64,000 nucleotides of DNA from Vibrio caribbeanicus ATCC BAA-2122 (lineage in GTDB: Bacteria; Pseudomonadota; Gammaproteobacteria; Enterobacterales; Vibrionaceae). The notes beneath the pieces were generated by a model, which saw only the letters and a program-made list of their open reading frames with translations, made no database searches and was not told the origin of the DNA. The stretch spans positions 62,001 through 126,000 of the forward strand of contig NZ_AEIU01000096.1 of NCBI RefSeq assembly GCF_000165125.1, read 5' to 3'. Positions 57,685-64,000 of the stretch are shown in pieces (positions within the stretch are counted from its first letter, which is position 1; each line of letters starts with the position of its first letter). The position numbers and the translations under genes were made by a program.

Positions 57685-57809
57685 TGGAACGATAAATGAA
57701 CATACATTTTATTTGCGAAAGGTTAAAAAAATATAACTCTTCCACTACCGACCTGAGATAAAGACTATACTTTTCAGATATTAATCCAAGATATCGAGCA
57801 GGCTTACAG

Positions 57810-58901
57810 ATGTATCGTCTTTTCAATATTATTATTGTACTGATTTTTTTCTCCTCTCAGGTACAGTCAAGTTCATTACAAGTTGAGAAGGTTGTCTCTG
57901 GCCTCTCTATTCCCTGGGGAATGGCATTTATTGATAACGAGCACCTGTTAGTTAGTGAAAGAAATGGACACCTCTTGGTCATTGATATTAAGAGCCAGAA
58001 AAAAATTAAGTTAATGGATAACCCAACCGATTTGTATGCTGCTGGCCAAGGTGGCTGGCTAGATATCGCCCTATCCCCTTTCGAACGCAACAAAGTGTAT
58101 GTTACGTATAGCCGAGATACGACATCGGGACCTGACACAACCCTAGCCGTATTTGAGTTTGATAGTAATCGAGCCATCAGGTTTAAAAACTTACTCACTA
58201 CAACTTCTTTCTCGGACACATCACGCCACTTTGGTAGTCGATTGGCATTCAGCGATGAGCATATTTTCATGAGTATCGGGGATAGAGGAATAAGGGAAAA
58301 TGGGCAAAGCCTCAGTACGCATGCTGGTAGTATTCTTAGGCTTTCACCAGACGGAAGCCCAGCCAAGAATAATCCTTTCATCGACAAGTCCTCCTTACAA
58401 GAGGAAATCTATAGCTTTGGACACCGAAACCCTCAAGGGTTGTTTTATGATAAAAAGACTCGAGACCTTTGGTCTATTGAGCATGGCCCTAGAGGGGGAG
58501 ATGAAATTAATCTGATTAAAAAAGGAGCCAACTATGGGTGGCCCATTACCTCCCATGGTAAGGAGTATTGGGGTCCCTTTGATGTCAGTGAGCTACGAGA
58601 AAAAGAAGGAGTGGAATCTCCCAAAAAAGTCTATATACCCTCTATCGCACCCTCTAGCCTTATGCTTTATCGAGGAGATAACTACCCTGAGCTCGATGGA
58701 AAATTACTGGCACCAGCACTGAAACTCATGCACATTAACGTAATCACACTCAACGAAAATAAGCAGGCCATCGACGAGCATCGGCTGTTTGAAGACCTGA
58801 AAGAAAGAATTCGTCATATTATTGTAAGCCCCGACGATGAGCTTTTCTTTAGCACAGACCAAGGTAATATCTTTAAAATTTTACCTTCTCAGGTACCATA
58901 A
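57810..58901 (+). CDS. PQQ-dependent aldose sugar dehydrogenase
   Basis: 363 residues with a signal peptide (IIIVLIFFSSQVQSSS), so periplasmic. The beta-propeller soluble-glucose-dehydrogenase family is recognised from LSIPWGMAFIDNEHLLVSER, FGHRNPQGLFYD and WSIEHGPRGGDEINL. Related to E. coli YliI (Asd), which oxidises aldoses with PQQ. About 125 bases after cqsS, with no obvious functional tie. Confidence 0.85.
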   Translation: MYRLFNIIIVLIFFSSQVQSSSLQVEKVVSGLSIPWGMAFIDNEHLLVSERNGHLLVIDIKSQKKIKLMDNPTDLYAAGQGGWLDIALSPFERNKVYVTYSRDTTSGPDTTLAVFEFDSNRAIRFKNLLTTTSFSDTSRHFGSRLAFSDEHIFMSIGDRGIRENGQSLSTHAGSILRLSPDGSPAKNNPFIDKSSLQEEIYSFGHRNPQGLFYDKKTRDLWSIEHGPRGGDEINLIKKGANYGWPITSHGKEYWGPFDVSELREKEGVESPKKVYIPSIAPSSLMLYRGDNYPELDGKLLAPALKLMHINVITLNENKQAIDEHRLFEDLKERIRHIIVSPDDELFFSTDQGNIFKILPSQVP

Positions 58902-58979
58902 ATTTGAGCAGATAAGAGTTGTTTATCAATAGGAAAGCATTCGCTCACTAAATCATTAAGACAATGCAGAATTCATCTC

Positions 58980-59021
58980 ATATACCCAAGTGACTTCAAA
59001 GTGCTAGGTTGCTTGGGTATA
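58980..59021. repeat. Minimal palindromic copy of the TATACCCAAGT repeat
   Basis: TATACCCAAGTGACTTCAAA, then GTGCTAGGTTG, then CTTGGGTATA: both inverted ends of the full element joined with almost the whole interior missing. A 40-base hairpin between the aldose dehydrogenase and the Old Yellow Enzyme genes; it may also act as a terminator. Confidence 0.75.
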
Positions 59022-59168
59022 CACCTCGGTTAATAAACAAAAAAACGATAAGGTGGATGAATTTTTTTGAGGTAAATCGCAATTTAAATTTACATACCAA
59101 AAACCATTGAAAATTGATTGTCAGCTCGTTAGCTTGAAACTGAATTTGTGGTGAAATCAAGGATTATG

Positions 59169-60206
59169 ATGGATAACCTATTTGAGCCTCTCGAACTAAA
59201 TAAGAAGATCACATTAAAAAACCGCATCATTATGGCGCCACTGACACGATGTATGGCCGATGATAATCTTGTGCCTACACAAGATATGGCCGAGTATTAT
59301 GCGCGGCGTGCAGAGACGGGATTAATTATCAGTGAAGCGACAATAATCAGGCCAGATGGACAAGGCTACCCAAATACGCCGGGTATATTTACTGATAAGC
59401 AGATACAAGGCTGGAAAAGAGTCACCTCAGCAGTTCACCAGGCAGGTGGAAAAATATTTATGCAATTATGGCATACTGGGCGCGTTGCTCATCCACATTT
59501 TTTTGGTGGTGATGTTATCGCCCCATCAAACATTGGCTTGAATGGCACCATTCCACGCATGCGAGAACTCTCTTATGTGACACCAAAGCCCGTTACTAAG
59601 AATGAGATTATCCAACTAGCCGAAGACTATCGTCAAGCTGCCATAAATGCTTTAGAGGCGGGGTTTGACGGTATTGAACTTCATGGTGCGAATGGATACC
59701 TCATCGACCAATTCCTCCACCACTCCTGTAATGAGCGTGAAGATGAGTTTGGTGGAAGTGTAGAAAACATGGCTCGGTTTCCCCTCATGGTGATTGATAC
59801 AGTGGTAAGCGCAATTGGCCGTGAACGCACTGCTCTAAGGCTCTCACCCGGTGCTTATTTTAAGATGGAACCTGATCACCGTGACAGAGACGTTTTTGAT
59901 TATCTTCTCCAACAATTAAAGATAAGAAACCTATGCTATCTTCATATCGGAATTTTTGATGAGAGCATGGCGTTTGATTACCTAGGTGGGACAGTTGGTG
60001 ACTATATACGCACGCGCTATGATAAGACATTGATAGGCGTTGGAGGTCTCACCCCAGAGACAGCAAGTGAAGCAATAAAAACAGGTAAATATGATCTTGT
60101 CGCCATTGGACGACCACTTATCGCTAATCCCGATTACGTCCAAAAAGTTAAGATGGGTGTACCACTGGTAGATTATGAAGACTCAATGTTACTAGAACTT
60201 ATTTAG
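59169..60206 (+). CDS. Old Yellow Enzyme family ene-reductase
   Basis: FMN flavoprotein that reduces alpha,beta-unsaturated carbonyls or nitro compounds with NAD(P)H. Motifs: IMAPLTRCMADDNLVPT, FMQLWHTGRVAHP, FDGIELHGANGYLIDQFLHH with NxRxDEFGGS-type NEREDEFGGS, and VGGLTPETA near the C-terminus. 345 residues from ATG 59169, with AAGGA five bases upstream; an ATG one codon earlier is too close. Resembles NemA-type alkene reductases. Confidence 0.9.
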   Translation: MDNLFEPLELNKKITLKNRIIMAPLTRCMADDNLVPTQDMAEYYARRAETGLIISEATIIRPDGQGYPNTPGIFTDKQIQGWKRVTSAVHQAGGKIFMQLWHTGRVAHPHFFGGDVIAPSNIGLNGTIPRMRELSYVTPKPVTKNEIIQLAEDYRQAAINALEAGFDGIELHGANGYLIDQFLHHSCNEREDEFGGSVENMARFPLMVIDTVVSAIGRERTALRLSPGAYFKMEPDHRDRDVFDYLLQQLKIRNLCYLHIGIFDESMAFDYLGGTVGDYIRTRYDKTLIGVGGLTPETASEAIKTGKYDLVAIGRPLIANPDYVQKVKMGVPLVDYEDSMLLELI

Positions 60207-60213
60207 CTGAAAC

Positions 60214-60246
60214 AAAAAAACCTAAACAATAATGTTTAGGTTTTTT
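60214..60246. terminator. Bidirectional terminator
   Basis: AAAAAAACCTAAAC, AATAAT loop, GTTTAGGTTTTTT. It ends the ene-reductase on the plus strand and the tRNA operon on the minus strand. Confidence 0.9.
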
Positions 60247-60249
60247 GTT

Positions 60250-60325
60250 TGGAGCGACACACGAGGTTCGAACTCGTGACCTCAACCTTGGCAAGGTTGC
60301 GCTCTACCAACTGAGCTAGTGTCGC
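60250..60325 (-). tRNA. tRNA-Gly (GCC), distal copy
   Basis: 76 bases with encoded CCA. Seven-base acceptor stem, D-loop GTTGGTAGAG, anticodon loop CTTGCCAAG reading GCC, and T-loop GTTCGAAC. Last gene of the tRNA operon and identical to the copy at 60490-60565. Confidence 0.96.
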
Positions 60326-60336
60326 GTAAAACTAGA

Positions 60337-60423
60337 TGGTGCCCCGGGCCGGACTTGAACCGGCACAGCGCGAACGCCGAGGGATTTTAAATCCCTTGTG
60401 TCTACCAATTCCACCACCAGGGC
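60337..60423 (-). tRNA. tRNA-Leu (TAA)
   Basis: 87 bases with encoded CCA and a long variable arm (CTCGGCGTTCGCGCTGTG). Anticodon stem-loop GGGATTTAAAATCCC reads TAA. Acceptor GCCCTGG pairs with CCGGGGC including one G-U. Confidence 0.95.
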
Positions 60424-60489
60424 ACACAAATCTAAATCTGCGATGGAGACACCATCTAAACCGAGATATCTTATCTCGATAAAAATATT

Positions 60490-60565
60490 TGGAGCGACAC
60501 ACGAGGTTCGAACTCGTGACCTCAACCTTGGCAAGGTTGCGCTCTACCAACTGAGCTAGTGTCGC
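60490..60565 (-). tRNA. tRNA-Gly (GCC), proximal copy
   Basis: 76 bases with encoded CCA, anticodon GCC, identical to the copy at 60250-60325. Only one base separates its 5' end from the CCA of the upstream tRNA-Cys. Confidence 0.96.
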
Positions 60566-60566
60566 T

Positions 60567-60640
60567 TGGAGGCGCGTCCCGGAGTCGAACCGAGGTCCAC
60601 GGATTTGCAATCCGCTGCATAGCCACTCTGCCAACGCGCC
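60567..60640 (-). tRNA. tRNA-Cys (GCA)
   Basis: 74 bases with encoded CCA. Anticodon loop ATTTGCAAAT reads GCA; acceptor GGCGCGT pairs with ACGCGCC. First gene of the Cys-Gly-Leu-Gly operon. E. coli has Gly-Cys-Leu at the same place next to pgsA. Confidence 0.96.
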
Positions 60641-60678
60641 TTAATTTTTTTGAGAGCTTCCTCTCTGGTACGGGATGC

Positions 60679-60706
60679 ATTCTACGGATTCGAACTAATG
60701 AGTCAA
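60679..60706 (-). promoter_or_regulatory. Promoter of the tRNA operon
   Basis: On the minus strand TTGACT, 16 bases, TAGAAT, followed by the GC-rich discriminator GCATCCCG typical of stringently controlled stable-RNA promoters. It starts about 30 bases before tRNA-Cys. Confidence 0.8.
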
Positions 60707-60817
60707 CACTAATTTTAATTTTTTGACGCGTTTGCTTACTTTCCATTCAAAAAGCGTTAATTTAAACACTTTAAGTCCATATTATTGAGTAAATCCGCTG
60801 AGTTAGGTTTCGTATAC

Positions 60818-60840
60818 AAAAAAGCGAGCTATAAGCTCGC
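60818..60840 (-). terminator. Terminator after pgsA
   Basis: On the minus strand GCGAGCT, TAT loop, AGCTCGC, then six T. It separates the protein operon from the tRNA operon. Confidence 0.88.
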
Positions 60841-60847
60841 CAGTCAG

Positions 60848-61405
60848 TTAGTGATGATTCTTATCGAGTAAATCGTCCTTTGCCGCTAAAAGATACTGCG
60901 CCATCGACCAATAAGTTAAAAAGGTTGCAATATACAAAGAGCCATAACCAATCCAAATCATCCAATCATCATAACGCCACACAAGAACCCACAGCGCAAA
61001 CATTTGACTTAGTGTCTTTATTTTACCTGTCCATGAGACAGCAACACTAGCACGTTTTCCAATCTCAGCCATCCACTCCCGAAGAGCAGAGATAATAATT
61101 TCTCGGGCAATCATAGTGACCGCTGGGATGGTTATCCAAATCGTATGGTAGTGCTCTGTGACAAGTATCAAAGCGGTTGCCACCAGAACTTTATCTGCTA
61201 CTGGGTCAATAAACGCTCCAAAGCGTGACGTTTGACCCAGTTTGCGCGCAAGCATCCCGTCTAACCAATCAGTAAAACCTGCAACCCAGAAGACCATCGC
61301 AGCGGCAAATGGAGACCAATTGTATGGAAGATAGAATACAATAATAAAGACAGGTATTAAAATTAGTCTCAGTAAAGACAATATGTTCGGAATGTTTAAG
61401 CGCAT
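60848..61405 (-). CDS. pgsA: Phosphatidylglycerophosphate synthase
   Basis: Makes phosphatidylglycerol phosphate from CDP-diacylglycerol and glycerol-3-phosphate. Inner-membrane protein of 185 residues with the CDP-alcohol phosphotransferase signature [10 protein letters not shown]...[10 protein letters not shown] (three Asp intact) and several membrane helices. It follows uvrC by 76 bases, as in E. coli. Confidence 0.95.
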   Translation of the reverse strand: MRLNIPNILSLLRLILIPVFIIVFYLPYNWSPFAAAMVFWVAGFTDWLDGMLARKLGQTSRFGAFIDPVADKVLVATALILVTEHYHTIWITIPAVTMIAREIIISALREWMAEIGKRASVAVSWTGKIKTLSQMFALWVLVWRYDDWMIWIGYGSLYIATFLTYWSMAQYLLAAKDDLLDKNHH

Positions 61406-61481
61406 GTTTGTATAGACTCTTTTGGGGTTGCTTACAGCTAGGTCTGAAATTTCAAACAGGCCATATGGTGCGGGATTTTTC

Positions 61482-63311
61482 TCATTGTTTCAATGCTTGG
61501 TGAATGATTTCTGCTAAAGAAGCGCTGATACCAGGCACTTTGGTGATTTCTTCAACAGAGGCTTTCTTCAACTCTTGTAGTCCACCCATATACTTAAGTA
61601 GAGCTTGCCTTCGTTTTGGTCCTATCCCTTCAATTCCTTCAAGAATACTTGTTTTTCGAGTTTTACCTCGTTTTGCTCTATGGCCAGCAATAGCATGATT
61701 GTGACTTTCATCACGAATATGCTGCATTAAGTGCAATGCGGGTGCATCTGTTGATAATCCAAATTCTCGTCCGTCATCGGTAATCAACGTCTCAAGACCT
61801 GGCTTTCTGGTGGTTCCCTTTGCTATACCGACCAATCTTGGTCGTTTGGGCCAGTCAGTCCAATGGTTGGCTATCATTTTCATTGCGCTGTTTAATTGAC
61901 CTTTTCCACCGTCAATAAATATGATGTCAGGAATTCTATCAACATCAATTTGCTTAGCATATCGGCGTTCTAACGCTTGAGCCATTGCGGCATAATCATC
62001 ACCGCCCGTAATGCCCGTAATGTTGTATCTTCGATATTCCTGTTTTAGTGGACCTTCTTGGTTAAACACTACACAAGATGCAATCGTACTCTCGCCCATA
62101 GTATGAGAAATATCAAAACATTCCATGCGTGAGATATTTTCAATTTCCAATAACTCGCTTAACTCTTTAAAACGCTGAAAAATAGTCATTTTATGATTAA
62201 TTTTACTCGTTATTGCAGTCAATGCATTTGTATTGGATAACTTTAAATACCGACCTCGATTTCCACTAGGAGCAATATGGAAACTTACTTTTCTATGGGC
62301 TAAATCAGATAACGTAGACTCGAGAGCTGAAGCATTCTCAATCAGATGCTCATTGAGAATGATCCGCGTTGGGATCGTTCTTGACTCACTTTGGTTAAGG
62401 TAATATTGAGTTAGGAAACTGTAGAAGACCTCTTCTCTATCCGTATTGCTAGGTATTTTGGGGAAATGGCTGCGACTACCTAATACCTTACCTTGGCGAA
62501 TCATCAAAATATGAATACAAGCAATACCATTCTCTTGCGCAAAACCGAGTACGTCCATATCCTCTTCGGAATTCTCCGAGACAAATTGTTGCTCTTGAAT
62601 ACGACGAATTGCTTGGATCTGATCTCTGTTCTTAGCCGCGTCTTCAAACCTTAGTTCTTTGCTAGCAAGCTCCATTTTTGCGACTAAAGACTCCAGTACT
62701 TGCTGATCTTTACCTTTTAAAAATAAACGCAAAAAATCAACCAATTCAGCATACTGTTCATCAGAAATAATGGAGCTTATGCAAGGCGCAGCACAGCGGC
62801 CAATTTGGTACATTAAACAGGGTCGACTCCGATTCTTATAAACCGTATCTTCACATTGACGGACAGTAAAGATTTTCTGAATGATATGGAGTGTTTCCCT
62901 AACCGCCTTCGAGTCGGGATAAGGTCCGAAGTACTCACCTTTACGTTTTTTAGTTCCTCGATGAATCGAGACTCTAGGGTGCTTGTGCGCACTAATAAAA
63001 ATATAGGGATAAGATTTATCATCACGCAGCAACACATTGTATTTAGGTAAATACTGCTTGATATAGTTATGCTCAAGAATAAGGGCTTCAGTCTCAGTGT
63101 GAGTAACCGTGACATCAATTTTATCTATATTACTAACTAATGCGCGGGTTTTCTCACTGTCGACTTTTGAACGAAAGTAGCTCGAGAGACGCTTTTTTAA
63201 ATCCTTTGCCTTTCCTACATAAATGACATCTGAGTCGGCGTTATACATACGATAAACGCCGGGCTGATTGGTAACCGTTTTGAGAAAAGAAGACGAGTCG
63301 AAAACAGGCAT
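61482..63311 (-). CDS. uvrC: Excinuclease ABC subunit C
   Basis: Nucleotide-excision-repair nuclease making both incisions around a lesion bound by UvrB. 609 residues: N-terminal GIY-YIG domain ([20 protein letters not shown]), a CxxxxxxxC-type cluster ([13 protein letters not shown]), a UvrB-binding motif region, an RNase H-like C-terminal nuclease domain (FIDGGKGQL) and tandem helix-hairpin-helix ([20 protein letters not shown]). Starts 25 bases after uvrY. Confidence 0.96.
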   Translation of the reverse strand: MPVFDSSSFLKTVTNQPGVYRMYNADSDVIYVGKAKDLKKRLSSYFRSKVDSEKTRALVSNIDKIDVTVTHTETEALILEHNYIKQYLPKYNVLLRDDKSYPYIFISAHKHPRVSIHRGTKKRKGEYFGPYPDSKAVRETLHIIQKIFTVRQCEDTVYKNRSRPCLMYQIGRCAAPCISSIISDEQYAELVDFLRLFLKGKDQQVLESLVAKMELASKELRFEDAAKNRDQIQAIRRIQEQQFVSENSEEDMDVLGFAQENGIACIHILMIRQGKVLGSRSHFPKIPSNTDREEVFYSFLTQYYLNQSESRTIPTRIILNEHLIENASALESTLSDLAHRKVSFHIAPSGNRGRYLKLSNTNALTAITSKINHKMTIFQRFKELSELLEIENISRMECFDISHTMGESTIASCVVFNQEGPLKQEYRRYNITGITGGDDYAAMAQALERRYAKQIDVDRIPDIIFIDGGKGQLNSAMKMIANHWTDWPKRPRLVGIAKGTTRKPGLETLITDDGREFGLSTDAPALHLMQHIRDESHNHAIAGHRAKRGKTRKTSILEGIEGIGPKRRQALLKYMGGLQELKKASVEEITKVPGISASLAEIIHQALKQ

Positions 63312-63336
63312 ATAGTGACGAGAAAGTGACCGAAAC

Positions 63337-63981
63337 CTAGAGGGTTTCGGTATCTATCATGCCATGGCGGATGGCTAGATGGGTCAGCTCGACATCACCG
63401 CTTATGTCTAGTTTACTAAAAAGTCGGTATCGGTAACTATTGACTGTCTTCGGGCTAAGGTTCAACTGCTCGGATATATCTGTAACTTTCTGACCTTTAG
63501 TTATCATCATCATGATCTGAAGCTCACGCTCAGAAAGTTCTGCAAAAGGGTTCTCAGAAGCAGAAGAGAACTGGCTCAATGCCATCTGCTGCGCAATTTC
63601 AGGGGATATGTACCTCTGGCCACTATGAACCATTCTTATGGCATTCACCATCTCATCGGGCCCTGCCCCTTTAGTCAGATAACCAGAAGCCCCTGCCTGC
63701 ATCACTTTAGTAGGGAACGGGTTTTCTGTATGGACCGTCAATACGATAACTTTTACATCAGGATTATATCTCAGCACTTTTTTGGTTGCTTCAAGTCCCC
63801 CAATACCAGGCATGTTCATATCCATTAAAATGACGTCAGCATGATTACTTCGACACCATTTTACCGCATCTTCACCGCTTTCAGCTTCCCCTGCTACGTT
63901 CATTCCACGGACGTCTTCAATAATACGTCGTATCCCTGTGCGAACCAGCTCGTGATCATCTACAAGGAAAACATTTATCAA
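63337..63981 (-). CDS. varA: Response regulator UvrY/VarA (GacA family)
   Basis: Partner of the BarA/VarS sensor kinase; in Vibrio it activates the CsrB-type small RNAs that titrate CsrA and influence virulence and quorum sensing. 214 residues: receiver domain with acidic pair DD at 8-9 and phospho-Asp54 (ILMDMNMPG), then a LuxR-type helix-turn-helix ([37 protein letters not shown]). First gene of the uvrY-uvrC-pgsA block; its start is 20 bases inside the window edge. Confidence 0.94.
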   Translation of the reverse strand: MINVFLVDDHELVRTGIRRIIEDVRGMNVAGEAESGEDAVKWCRSNHADVILMDMNMPGIGGLEATKKVLRYNPDVKVIVLTVHTENPFPTKVMQAGASGYLTKGAGPDEMVNAIRMVHSGQRYISPEIAQQMALSQFSSASENPFAELSERELQIMMMITKGQKVTDISEQLNLSPKTVNSYRYRLFSKLDISGDVELTHLAIRHGMIDTETL

Positions 63982-64000
63982 ACTTGTATCTCCACGCTTT

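Noticed and set aside
60661-60700. tRNA fragment suggested by a TTCGAATCC T-loop-like string upstream of tRNA-Cys
   Set aside because: No T-stem pairing, and the bases form the spacer of a good TTGACT-16-TAGAAT promoter with a GC-rich discriminator.

Overview
This window reads as chromosomal DNA of a Vibrio or close Vibrionaceae relative. The evidence is in the sequence: a RelV-type alarmone synthetase, a CqsS-type quorum-sensing kinase, a tandem glycine riboswitch before an alanine/sodium symporter, a chromosomal-integron integrase, a uvrY(varA)-uvrC-pgsA-tRNA block, and the tyrosine breakdown cluster hppD-hmgA-fah-maiA. I cannot name the species.

Layout. 1-4.5 kb: end of cytidine deaminase, thiopurine methyltransferase, a RelV-like alarmone synthetase with a signal-peptide-like N-terminus, a DUF3187 envelope protein and a Spo0M-like protein. 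4.6-11 kb: complete histidine utilisation operon hutC-hutI-hutG-hutU-hutH with a palindromic operator candidate. 11-20 kb: YdiJ-type FAD/Fe-S oxidoreductase, a CheX-like DUF3334 protein, a DUF2786 protein, an OmpA-like lipoprotein, a Sel1/J-domain membrane protein, a zinc-ribbon microprotein and a diguanylate cyclase. 19.7-23.5 kb: tyrosine/homogentisate operon on the minus strand. 23.8-33.7 kb: small membrane proteins, YggL, the riboswitch-controlled AGCS symporter, M14 and M32 metallopeptidases, an alpha/beta hydrolase, a LysE exporter and quinone-dependent D-lactate dehydrogenase.

33.8-38.1 kb is a run of small minus-strand accessory genes (GNATs, Dabb, GyrI-like, YjdM, a peptide deformylase) with two visibly broken genes: an ASCH-domain gene with a frameshift and a GNAT gene with an in-frame TAA. 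38.2-41.5 kb holds divergent NAD-salvage genes pncA and pncB, separated by a repeat element with inverted TATACCCAAGT ends that recurs across the window. 41.7-45.1 kb is pheST. 45.4-48.7 kb has a GNAT, two LysR regulators, a DJ-1/PfpI protein and a small ORF interrupted by a T10G10 tract.

48.8-55.6 kb is an accessory region: a 612-residue protein with a PIN-like core and a C-terminal membrane anchor, then a compact integron. Its integrase gene has a perfect LexA box upstream. Two well-formed attC sites flank a MOSC-domain cassette and a hypothetical cassette, and a GFA-family gene lies on the far side of intI with attC-like flanking sequence. After it come a lone cqsS-like kinase (no cqsA beside it), a PQQ-type aldose dehydrogenase and an Old Yellow Enzyme. 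60.2-64 kb returns to core genome: a four-tRNA operon (Cys-Gly-Leu-Gly in transcription order), pgsA, uvrC and uvrY/varA, all on the minus strand.

The most notable material is the compact SOS-linked integron with its odd attI-side hairpin and flanking gene, the T10G10-interrupted ORF, the PIN-membrane protein, the apparently exported alarmone synthetase and the orphan CqsS receptor. Family assignments rest on motif recognition only; no database search was run.
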